DNA of 31,497 bases from Frankiales bacterium (GTDB lineage Bacteria > Actinomycetota > Actinomycetes > Mycobacteriales > SCTD01). The stretch is taken from positions 1 through 31,497 of the forward strand of contig JAODNB010000290.1 in NCBI GenBank assembly GCA_025464795.1, given 5' to 3'. Position numbers and translations under genes: made by a program. Positions 15,345 through 22,489 of this stretch are shown one piece after another. Numbering within the stretch: the stretch's first letter is position 1; each line of letters starts with the position of its first letter. The notes under the pieces are model-generated. The model made no database searches. It was not told where the DNA came from and worked only from the letters and a program-made list of their open reading frames with translations.

Positions 15345-16426
15345 CGGGTTGCCTCGATGAGCCGTGCGAGCAGGGCAGCGCGTTCCGGCATCGCGGACAC
15401 GAGCACGTGCTCGCCCTCTGCGTGCGCGCCGTCGCCTACGGCGCCCAGCCCGTCGAGGGTGGGTACCCCGGCGCCCGCGGTGAAGTTGCCGTCGGAGCCT
15501 CCACCGACCGAGACCCCTTGCAGAGCAGGCATTCCGAGGTCAGCAGCCGCAGTGACCGCCTTGGCGAACAGCTCCGCCGACATCGAGGGGTGGAGCGGCG
15601 GTCGGTTCAGAGCGCCGGTGACCTCGACGGTCGCGCCGGGCACGGCGACGCCGGCGTTTCGAGCAGCCGCGTGCAGACCGGCCTCGACGCGCGGGAACTC
15701 CGCGGGGTCGATCGCGCGGACGTCGAGCGCCACCTGGGCGTGGGCGGGGACGGTGTTGGTCGTCGTACCGGCAGCTATGACGGTGGGGGTGACGCTCGTG
15801 CCGGCGGCGGGGTCGCCGAGGTCCGTGATGCCGAGCAGGGCGTGCGCCAGGGCGATGCCGGCGTTGATGCCCCTCTCCGGCTCCAGGCCGGCGTGAGCTG
15901 CACGTCCCGTGACGGCGAAGCCGTACATGCCCACTCCCTTGCGGGCGACCTTCAGCGCACCTCCTGCTGCCGGCTCGCAGACGAGGGCTGCTCTCATACC
16001 GCGAGCGGTGTCGATGATGAGCTGTGACGAGGTCGTCGAGCCGGTCTCCTCGTCGGAGTTGAGCAGCAGCGTGATGCCGTCGAGGTCGGCGAGCGCGGTC
16101 AGTGCCTGCAGGGCCTGCACGACCCCTGCCTTCATGTCGAACACGCCGGGCCCGGTGGCGACGTCGCCGCTCACGGAGAAGGGCCAGCGGGCCAGGGTGC
16201 CGTGCGGCCAGACCGTGTCGAGGTGCCCGACCAGCAGCACGCGGGGCGTCCCGCCGAAGTGCCACTTCTGGTGCGTCACCCCGCCGATCTCGATGAGCTC
16301 CCCCTCGACGCCGAGCGTCTCGCGCACCATGCGGCCGAACAGCTGCTGGCAGGCCTTGGTGGCCTGGGGGTCGGACGTCGGGGACTCGCACGACACGAGC
16401 TCCTCGAGCAGCGCTAGGCGGTTCAT
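15341..16426 (-). CDS. M20-family metallopeptidase (carboxypeptidase G2 / deacylase-like)
   Basis: This 361-residue dizinc hydrolase cleaves C-terminal or N-acyl amide bonds of amino acid derivatives. The M20 ligand set is complete: H68 in GHLDTV, D97 in GVFDMKAG (bridging), E127 in SDEETGS, E151 in VCEPA and H335 in GAHAEGEH. Catalytic D70 and general base E126 are also present. The lid/dimerisation domain is at about 165-275. The ATG start forms ATGA with the PucR gene's stop; a longer open frame runs back into that gene and is rejected. It is most like glutamate carboxypeptidase and ArgE/DapE-type deacylases. With an adjacent deacylase and GNATs, a role in removing an acyl group from amino acids is likely. 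Confidence 0.88.
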   Translation of the reverse strand: MNRLALLEELVSCESPTSDPQATKACQQLFGRMVRETLGVEGELIEIGGVTHQKWHFGGTPRVLLVGHLDTVWPHGTLARWPFSVSGDVATGPGVFDMKAGVVQALQALTALADLDGITLLLNSDEETGSTTSSQLIIDTARGMRAALVCEPAAGGALKVARKGVGMYGFAVTGRAAHAGLEPERGINAGIALAHALLGITDLGDPAAGTSVTPTVIAAGTTTNTVPAHAQVALDVRAIDPAEFPRVEAGLHAAARNAGVAVPGATVEVTGALNRPPLHPSMSAELFAKAVTAAADLGMPALQGVSVGGGSDGNFTAGAGVPTLDGLGAVGDGAHAEGEHVLVSAMPERAALLARLIEATR

Positions 16427-17946
16427 GGCCGGGTCCGCAGCTGGAGCCAGGTCACGAGTCGCACGTCGGGATCCTCCAGGTCGAGGGCGAACAGCTCTTT
16501 CACCCGCCGCAACCGGTAGCGGAACGTGTTGGGGTGGACAGCGACGCTCTCTGCCGCGGCGGGCACGTCGGCGTTGGCGCTCAGGTAGGCGAGCACGCTC
16601 TCGCCGTACGGGGTCCCTTGCTCTCTGTCGTGCGTGAGCATGTGATGCACCGTGGGGAGCCGCAGGTGCGGTTCCCCGGCCAGGTGTCCCTTCAGGTCGA
16701 GCAGGATGACCTGCGGCAGCACGTCCTCGACGGCGGCGACAGCCGGCGACCCGGGGCGCACCAGCAGACGGAGCACCGCGTCCACGTCGGTGCGCGAGCG
16801 CGTGATGTCGTGGAGTCCCCGGACGGTCGCGCCGACGGCGCCGCTCAGCTCGAGGCGGAGCGCGGCGCTCGCACGTTCCACCACCGCGCTGGCGAGCTGC
16901 ACGAGCCGTCCGCGAACGGTGTCGTCCTCGAGCGGGACGAGGGCGTAGACCGTGCCGAGCTGGACGAGGACGCAGCTTCGGGGCCGCACGGCCGAGCACT
17001 GGAGCTGCACCAGGTCGGCGACGACGTCGGCGTCCAGGTCATCGTCCGTCAGCCGGTCCGGCAAGCGAAAGCCCAGGACGGCCACCGGCTTGGTCACGTC
17101 AAGGCCGAGGCGGGCCGCTGCGAGGTCCGGTGAGGAACGGCCGTCGAGCAGGCCTCGGAGGAGCTCGCTGCGGGCCCGCCGCTCGACGTCACCACCGGCG
17201 CGAGCGCGCAGCAGGTGCAGAGCGGCGAGCCGCCCCGCGTCGAGCAGTGCCTGCTCGGCATCCGCACCGAGTGGGGAGCTCTCGATGACCCAGAGGGACC
17301 CGAGGACCTCCGGGCCCGAGCGGACGGTCACGGCGAGCCGCGGCAGCATCCCCTCGAGGGCGGGCTGCCGGTAGACCCCCTGCGACCGGAACAGCTCGCG
17401 GTAGATGTCGTCGTTCACCTGAAGAGCCGGCACCTGGCGACCGAGGATCCCCTGCTGACGGGTGTCGTCGATGGGCTGCTCGGGGAGCGAGGAGTAGGCA
17501 AGGACGCGGCGCTGAGGATCTTCGATGGCGACGGCACCGCCGACCATCGCGGCCACGGAGTTCGCCAGTGCGAACAGGTCACCGATCGCCGGGCCACCCC
17601 CGGAGGAGGCCATCCCGGCGGACGCGATCGCCGTCGTCAGCAGCTGGAGCAGGTGGTGCCAGGGCAGGCCCTCGTCTGCGGCGATCACGGGCAGCGTCGA
17701 GCTCTTCCACGCACGGGTGTCGGCGGCGTGAGCCTTGATGACGACGCCTGCACCTCGGCAACCAGCGATCCTGGCGAGCAGGTCCTCGCTCTCGAGGCAG
17801 AGCAGCAGGGCGCCAGGAGCGTCCGGGACGGGATCACCCGGACCGACCAGGATGACCTCCGACACGGGGTTGTCCAGACCGGTGGACCCGGTGAGCGGGG
17901 CGACGGTGGGCCCCAGCACCTCCAGGAGCGCACGCAAGGTGGACAT
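16423..17946 (-). CDS. PucR-family transcriptional regulator
   Basis: This 507-residue regulator has an N-terminal PucR domain (about 1-120, with GLDNPVSEVILVGPGD), a central GAF/GGDEF-like region and a C-terminal helix-turn-helix (about 430-505). The last contains AESVAVHPNTFRYRLRRVKEL, the hallmark of the PucR/CdaR group. The ATG at 17946 (MSTLRALLE) fits the family N-terminus; a GTG at 17994 in frame would add 16 residues. PucR proteins control purine and amino acid catabolism, often as activators of neighbouring operons. Here it is first in an operon with two hydrolases and divergent from the GNAT genes, so it probably controls both units. The ligand is unknown. Confidence 0.87.
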   Translation of the reverse strand: MSTLRALLEVLGPTVAPLTGSTGLDNPVSEVILVGPGDPVPDAPGALLLCLESEDLLARIAGCRGAGVVIKAHAADTRAWKSSTLPVIAADEGLPWHHLLQLLTTAIASAGMASSGGGPAIGDLFALANSVAAMVGGAVAIEDPQRRVLAYSSLPEQPIDDTRQQGILGRQVPALQVNDDIYRELFRSQGVYRQPALEGMLPRLAVTVRSGPEVLGSLWVIESSPLGADAEQALLDAGRLAALHLLRARAGGDVERRARSELLRGLLDGRSSPDLAAARLGLDVTKPVAVLGFRLPDRLTDDDLDADVVADLVQLQCSAVRPRSCVLVQLGTVYALVPLEDDTVRGRLVQLASAVVERASAALRLELSGAVGATVRGLHDITRSRTDVDAVLRLLVRPGSPAVAAVEDVLPQVILLDLKGHLAGEPHLRLPTVHHMLTHDREQGTPYGESVLAYLSANADVPAAAESVAVHPNTFRYRLRRVKELFALDLEDPDVRLVTWLQLRTRP

Positions 17947-18007
17947 GCGCGCAGTCTGCCCGAGGGCGGGCGGACCCGCGTCGTGCTCCGGCACCAGGAA
18001 AGAGCCG

Positions 18008-18034
18008 GTCCTTGTTGAGGACTGACGAAGTCAG
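18008..18034. promoter_or_regulatory. Two abutting perfect inverted repeats between the PucR gene and the GNAT genes
   Basis: GTCCT-TGTTG-AGGAC (18008-18022) and CTGAC-GAA-GTCAG (18022-18034) lie end to end, sharing one base, in the 117-bp divergent region. Each has 5-bp arms. They are the clearest symmetric sequences in this gap and are a candidate operator for the PucR protein. Alternatively they could fold as small hairpins in the GNAT leader. Confidence 0.4.
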
Positions 18035-18063
18035 CGCCGCGCCGCTCAGGGAGAGTGAGGGTC

Positions 18064-18912
18064 ATGACCACCCTCGTCACCCCACGGGCGCGCGCCGAGG
18101 CGGCGGCTGAGCGAGCGGTCCGGCGCTCGGGTGCGGTGATCCTGGAGGTGCGCACCCCGTCCGATGCCCATCGCGCCGCCGAGCTGCTTCGTGAGGTGTG
18201 GCGCGGCCCGCAGCTGCCGGTGCCCGCCAACCTGGTGCGCACGGTGCAGTACGCAGGTGGCTACGTCTTCGGTGCGTACGACGACGCGGGGACCCTGCTG
18301 GCAGTCAGTGTCGGGCTGCTGGCCCAGGACGGCCTGCACAGCCACATCACCGGGGTCGTTCCCAAAGGTCAGCGTCGGGGCCTCGGCTACGCCCTGAAGC
18401 AGCACCAGCGCGCCTGGGCACTGGAACGCGGGATGTCCCGCATCACCTGGACCTGCGACCCGCTCGTCCGTCGCAACGTGCTCTTCAACGTGCACGCCCT
18501 CGGTGCCGAGGTCGTCGGCTACCTCGTCGACCACTACGGTCCGATGGAGGACGGTGTGAACAAGGGCGACGCGTCCGATCGCCTCGGGATCCGCTGGGAG
18601 CTGCTCGGGGATCCGGCGCTCGCCGCCGGCGAGGGCCGGCTGCCCTTCGTCGACGCGGGGAGCCGCCCGAGGGCGGTCGAGATCGGACCGGCCGGCCTGC
18701 CCGTCGTGCGGGCCGTGCCGGGTGCCGCCCGGGTCGTGTTGCTGCCCCCGGACATCGAGGCCCTCCGTCGGGGCGACCCGGCTGCCGGGCACCTGTGGCG
18801 ACGTGCCGTGCGCGATGCGGTCGTGCCCGCCATGGCGGACGGCGCGGTCGTGCTCGGTCTCAGTGCCGACGGCGCGCTCGTGCTCGACAAGGACTCGCAC
18901 CCTCCGCGCTGA
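18064..18912 (+). CDS. GNAT-family acyltransferase (COG3375-like), tandem copy 1
   Basis: This 282-residue cytosolic protein has a GNAT acyl-CoA-binding core in its N-terminal half: GVVPKGQRRGLGYALK with the pyrophosphate-binding QRRGLG at about 103-108. After that comes TWTCDPLVRRNVLFNVHALGAEVVGYLVDHYG, a stretch I associate with COG3375 predicted acetyltransferases. The ATG at 18064 has CAGGGAGAG about 9 nt upstream; a GTG at 18055 is an alternative start. Members of this group in Firmicutes N-succinylate D-amino acids before racemisation, as described for the Geobacillus NSAR pathway (recalled, not checked). The neighbours here (M20 peptidase, deacylase) fit such chemistry. The substrate remains open. 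The next gene is a close paralogue. Confidence 0.82.
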   Translation: MTTLVTPRARAEAAAERAVRRSGAVILEVRTPSDAHRAAELLREVWRGPQLPVPANLVRTVQYAGGYVFGAYDDAGTLLAVSVGLLAQDGLHSHITGVVPKGQRRGLGYALKQHQRAWALERGMSRITWTCDPLVRRNVLFNVHALGAEVVGYLVDHYGPMEDGVNKGDASDRLGIRWELLGDPALAAGEGRLPFVDAGSRPRAVEIGPAGLPVVRAVPGAARVVLLPPDIEALRRGDPAAGHLWRRAVRDAVVPAMADGAVVLGLSADGALVLDKDSHPPR

Positions 18913-19002
18913 GCGGGCGGTCGTCGCATCGGACGACGCGAGGAGGCCTGTCTGTTCTGGTGCAACGAAGCACCAACGCATCCGAGCCGCGACAGTGGAC
19001 CC

Positions 19003-19797
19003 ATGACCACGCTCTCCTCGGGACGTGCCGCGGCCACGGCGCTGCGGGCAGGGGTGGCCGTCCGCGAGCTGAGCACGCCTGCCGCCACCGAGCAGGCCGC
19101 CGCTCTCCTTCGTGACGTGTGGAAGGGCGATGAGTCGCCCGTCCCCGCCAACCTGCTCCGCACCGTGCAGCACACCGGTGGCTACTGCTTCGGCGCGTAC
19201 GACGATCGGAACCAGCTCGTGGCCGTGAGCCTCGCGCTCGTCACCTTCGAGGGCCTGCACAGCCACATCACCGGCGTGGCGCCGGCCGGTCAGCGCCAAG
19301 GTCTCGGCTTCGCGATGAAGCAGCACCAGCGGGGCTGGGCGCTCGACCGGGGCCTTCTCACGATCTCCTGGACCTGCGACCCGCTCGTGCGACGCAACCT
19401 GGTCTTCAACCTGTGCGCGTTGGGGGCCTCCGTCAGCCACTACCTGCCCGACTTCTACGGTCCCATGAAGGACGGGCTGAACCGCGGCGACCAGAGCGAC
19501 CGGCTGGAGCTGACCTGGGACCTCCTGAGCGAGGCCGCCGTGCGCGCCGAGTCCGAGCGGTTGCCGTTCCTCGACCCCGCCGACCTGCCCTTCGCCGTCG
19601 CGCCCGGACCGGTCGCTGCTCGCGTGCACGGGCCCTGCCTGGTGCAGCTCCCGCCAGACATCGAGACCCTTCGCGCCAGCGACCCCGCCGCCGCCAAGGC
19701 GTGGCGCATCCAGGTGCGGGAGGCCCTCGAGCCTCGTCTCTCCGCCGGTCAGGCCGTCCTCGGCATCACGAGGGCCGGTGCCCTCGTCCTCAGCTGA
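19003..19797 (+). CDS. GNAT-family acyltransferase (COG3375-like), tandem copy 2
   Basis: This 264-residue paralogue of the preceding protein aligns by eye over nearly its full length. Shared blocks include LHSHITGV, the QRQGLG acyl-CoA loop at about 97-102, KQHQR-WAL and TCDPLVRRN. Near the C-terminus both have a LPPDIE block. It differs in its N-terminus and in side chains just after the CoA loop, so the two copies may have different amine substrates. The ATG at 19003 is 90 bp after the first copy and lacks a strong Shine-Dalgarno. It is probably co-transcribed with copy 1 and with the serine hydrolase downstream. Confidence 0.82.
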   Translation: MTTLSSGRAAATALRAGVAVRELSTPAATEQAAALLRDVWKGDESPVPANLLRTVQHTGGYCFGAYDDRNQLVAVSLALVTFEGLHSHITGVAPAGQRQGLGFAMKQHQRGWALDRGLLTISWTCDPLVRRNLVFNLCALGASVSHYLPDFYGPMKDGLNRGDQSDRLELTWDLLSEAAVRAESERLPFLDPADLPFAVAPGPVAARVHGPCLVQLPPDIETLRASDPAAAKAWRIQVREALEPRLSAGQAVLGITRAGALVLS

Positions 19798-19869
19798 CCG
19801 CGCCGCCCGACCCACTACCCAGCAGACCCCGCCCACCCATCGCACGTCACGACGCACACAGGAGAAGAC

Positions 19870-21255
19870 ATGGCCGACAGCCTCCAGCAGGAGCTCACCG
19901 CCAAGGCGACCGAGCTCGACGTCCCGGGTGTCGCCCTGGGGGTGCTCATCGACGGAGTGGAGCACTACGCGTCCTTCGGGGTCACCAGCGTGGAGAACCC
20001 GCTCGAGGTGAACGAGGAGACCCTCTTCCAGTTCGGCTCCACCGGGAAGACCTTCACCGCGACGGCCATCATGCGCCTGGTGGAGCAGGGTCGGCTCAGC
20101 CTCACGGACAAGGTCCGCCAGCACGTGCCGGAGCTCGTGCTCAAGGACGAGTCGGTGGCAGCGGAGGTCACGGTCCTGCAGCTGCTGAACCACACCGCGG
20201 GATGGGACGGCGACTTCTTCACCGACACCGGCGACGGCGACGACGCCCTCGAGCGGTACGTCGCCCTCATGGCCGATCTCACGCAGGTCAACCCGCTCGG
20301 AGCCGCGGTGTCGTACAACAACGCCTCGCTCGTGCTCGCCGGTCGGCTCATCGAGAAGGTGACGGGCAGGCCGTTCGCCAGTGCGATCCAGGACCTCCTG
20401 CTCGACCCGCTGGGCCTCACGAGCACGTTCCTGTCGAAGAACCAGATCATGACCCGGCGGTTCGCGGTCGGCCACGCGCTTGTCGACGGGACCCAACGGG
20501 TCGTCCGCCCGTGGGGCATGTCCGCCAACGTCGGTCCGGCTGGAGGGATCGCCGGCTCCGCCCGGGACCAGATCGCCTGGGCGAGGTTCCACCTCGGCGA
20601 CGGCACCGGGCCGGACGGCAGCCAGGTCCTGTCGAAGGCGAGTCTGGACCTGATGAAGCAGCCGACCGCCCTGTGCCCGGGTAACGCCCTCGGCGACGCG
20701 ATCGGGATCAGCTGGCTGCTCAGCACGGTTGACGGGGAGCCGGTCGCCAAGCACGGCGGCACGACCATCGGCCAGTACTCCGCCTTCGTCCTGGTCCCTG
20801 GCCGCAGCTTCGCGATCATCTCGATGACGAACGGCGGGCCGGGTGGGGCGCAGGTCAACAAGCACATGACCGAGTGGGCACTCGAGCACTTCCTCGGCTT
20901 GAAGAGCGAGGCCCCTGAGGCGGCCTCGCTGACCGCCGAGGAGCTCGAGCAGTACACAGGCACCTTCCAGAGCATCTCCGGGGTCATGACCCTGCGGGCC
21001 GGAGAGGGCGTCCTGCTGGTCGACGTGGTGGCCAGCGAGGAGACGAAGAAGGCCATGGCTGCCATGGGCGCCGATCCTGACGTCGAGCAGCCCACGATCC
21101 CCATCGCCGTCCAGGCGGCCGACCCTGACCGCTTCGTCGGCACTGAGGGGCCTGCCGCCGGCCTCGTCGGCTCGTTCCTCCGGGACGAGAACGGGCGCGT
21201 GACGGGCGTCAGCCTCGGCGGCCGGGTCTCGACGCGGATCCCCGCGAGGGCGTGA
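19870..21255 (+). CDS. Serine hydrolase, beta-lactamase/D-aminopeptidase fold (class C-like)
   Basis: The 461-residue protein carries the SxxK nucleophile motif S57-T-G-K60 and a YxN motif at Y149-N-N151 (SYNNAS). A late KHGGTTIG block corresponds to the KTG/HxG motif. A C-terminal domain of about 110 residues (from about 350) resembles the beta-barrel extension of D-aminopeptidase-type proteins. No signal peptide is seen, so it should act in the cytoplasm and is not a wall-directed beta-lactamase. The ATG has CAGGAG at 19859-19864 upstream. Members of this fold include esterases, D-aminopeptidases and amidases, and linkage to a putative N-acyl/D-amino-acid cluster favours a peptidase or amidase. 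The 72-bp leader is C-rich and almost free of structure. Confidence 0.82.
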   Translation: MADSLQQELTAKATELDVPGVALGVLIDGVEHYASFGVTSVENPLEVNEETLFQFGSTGKTFTATAIMRLVEQGRLSLTDKVRQHVPELVLKDESVAAEVTVLQLLNHTAGWDGDFFTDTGDGDDALERYVALMADLTQVNPLGAAVSYNNASLVLAGRLIEKVTGRPFASAIQDLLLDPLGLTSTFLSKNQIMTRRFAVGHALVDGTQRVVRPWGMSANVGPAGGIAGSARDQIAWARFHLGDGTGPDGSQVLSKASLDLMKQPTALCPGNALGDAIGISWLLSTVDGEPVAKHGGTTIGQYSAFVLVPGRSFAIISMTNGGPGGAQVNKHMTEWALEHFLGLKSEAPEAASLTAEELEQYTGTFQSISGVMTLRAGEGVLLVDVVASEETKKAMAAMGADPDVEQPTIPIAVQAADPDRFVGTEGPAAGLVGSFLRDENGRVTGVSLGGRVSTRIPARA

Positions 21256-21343
21256 CGCCAACGGCCCGCCCTCGTCCCACACCGCGTGAGGAGCCCCTTC
21301 GTGGGGTAGGGCACCAGCGACCGTCCCGACGTCAGGAGCACTC

Positions 21344-21814
21344 ATGAGCCCGATCCGCGCCGCCGCCCGTCCCCTGCTGGCCAGCATGTTCGTGACAGGG
21401 GGAGTGGACGCGCTGCGCCACCCAGGGCCGAAGGTCGAGGCCGTCCGCGGTGCTGGGCTGGGATCGCCCGAGACGATCGTGCGCGCCAGTGCCGGGGTCG
21501 ACATCGTCGCCGGGCTCGCCCTTGCCCGTGGCCGGATGCCGCGGCTGTCCGCGCTGCTGCTCGCCGGGTCGCTGGCGCCCTCGACCTACGTGGCGCACCC
21601 CTTCTGGTCCGAGAAGGACAAGGACGCCCGCAAGCAGCAGCAGGTGCACTTCTTCAAGAACCTCGGACTGCTCGGAGGTCTGCTGATGACCGTCGCCGAC
21701 ACAGGAGGCCGTGAGTCGCTGCCGCACGCGGCAGGCCGGGTGTCGCACAAGGCGGGCAAGGCGAGCGCCAAGGCCGCGAAGAAGGCGACGAAGAAGGCCA
21801 GCAAGCACACCTGA
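21344..21814 (+). CDS. DoxX-like membrane protein with a Lys/Ala-rich tail
   Basis: This 156-residue protein has DoxX-like hydrophobic segments at about 8-22, 45-62, 68-84 and 103-118, with the usual GGVDALRHP early motif. Its last 25 residues are dominated by K and A (HKAGKASAKAAKKATKKASKHT). That tail is like those of actinobacterial histone-like or HupB proteins and is unusual for DoxX, suggesting contact with acidic polymers or DNA. The ATG has AGGAG at 21334-21338. DoxX proteins are linked to redox and detoxification functions; the role here is unknown. It is convergent with the TetR gene, whose stop is 3 bp away. Confidence 0.78.
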   Translation: MSPIRAAARPLLASMFVTGGVDALRHPGPKVEAVRGAGLGSPETIVRASAGVDIVAGLALARGRMPRLSALLLAGSLAPSTYVAHPFWSEKDKDARKQQQVHFFKNLGLLGGLLMTVADTGGRESLPHAAGRVSHKAGKASAKAAKKATKKASKHT

Positions 21815-21817
21815 CTG

Positions 21818-22489
21818 TCAGGCGCGGAGGGAGTTCAGCCGCGCCGTGACCTCGTCCGCGCCGAGCCCGACCGGGATGCGGGTCTGTGCGGCGAGCCCGA
21901 TGCCGACTGCGCAGAAGGTGCCGTCGAAGAAGTCCTCGAGCGGCGGCCAGGGGAACATCGGCTTCGCGATGCGCAGGGACGCGATGCCGTGCACACCGGC
22001 CCACAGCTGGAGCGCGAGATCGACCGGATCCCCCTCGAGCACGCCCAGGCCGATGCAGGCGGTGACGGAGTCGAGCACGTGCCCGAAGGCGCCGGAGGCG
22101 ATCTCATCGGCCGGGTCGTGCCCTGAGGGCGACCCCATCATGACGATCCGGTAGTGCTCGGGGTTGGCCAAGGCGAAGCGCACGTAGGCCATCCCCTGCT
22201 GGCGCAGGGCCTCGAACGCGTCCGGGGCGTCTGCCGAGGCCTCCTTCAACGCCCGGTGGAGCTGCTCGAACACCTCCTCGCACACAGCGTCGAGCAGGGC
22301 CTGCTTGTCCGCGAAGTGCAGGTAGATCGAGGGGACGGAGACGCCGACCCTGGCGGCGACAGCCCGCAGCGAGACAGACTCCTCGGAGCTGGTCTCGCGC
22401 AGCAGGTCCATGGCTGCCGTCAGCACCTCACCGCGCAGGGCCGCACCCTGCCCTCGAGGGGCTCGCTTGCGGGGGGCGTCAGACGCCAA
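21818..22489 (-). CDS. TetR-family regulator (WHG-type ligand domain)
   Basis: This 223-residue repressor has an N-terminal TetR helix-turn-helix at about 20-66 (VSLRAVAARVGVSVPSIYLHFADKQALL). Its C-terminal domain contains LQLWAGVHGIASL, the WHG motif of the TetR_C_33 group. The start is a TTG at 22489, 6 nt after a GGAGG inside the end of the MMPL gene, and the two genes overlap by 11 bp. It is the second gene of the MMPL operon and probably represses it, most likely responding to a lipid or drug-like ligand; this is inference from context. Confidence 0.85.
   Translation of the reverse strand: MASDAPRKRAPRGQGAALRGEVLTAAMDLLRETSSEESVSLRAVAARVGVSVPSIYLHFADKQALLDAVCEEVFEQLHRALKEASADAPDAFEALRQQGMAYVRFALANPEHYRIVMMGSPSGHDPADEIASGAFGHVLDSVTACIGLGVLEGDPVDLALQLWAGVHGIASLRIAKPMFPWPPLEDFFDGTFCAVGIGLAAQTRIPVGLGADEVTARLNSLRA

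Noticed and set aside
19798..19869. A small gene or structured leader before the serine hydrolase
   Set aside because: The stretch is C-rich with almost no self-complementarity and no start codon with a ribosome-binding site except that of the hydrolase.
21285..21315. Terminator hairpin after the serine hydrolase (CCCC/GGGG around 21294-21306)
   Set aside because: The stem is only four to five pairs with a wobble and no T-run, too weak to call.
18046..21504. A minus-strand open frame of 1152 codons
   Set aside because: It is antisense to the two GNAT genes and the serine hydrolase, which have clear motifs and codon pattern; the product has no recognisable domain and biased composition.
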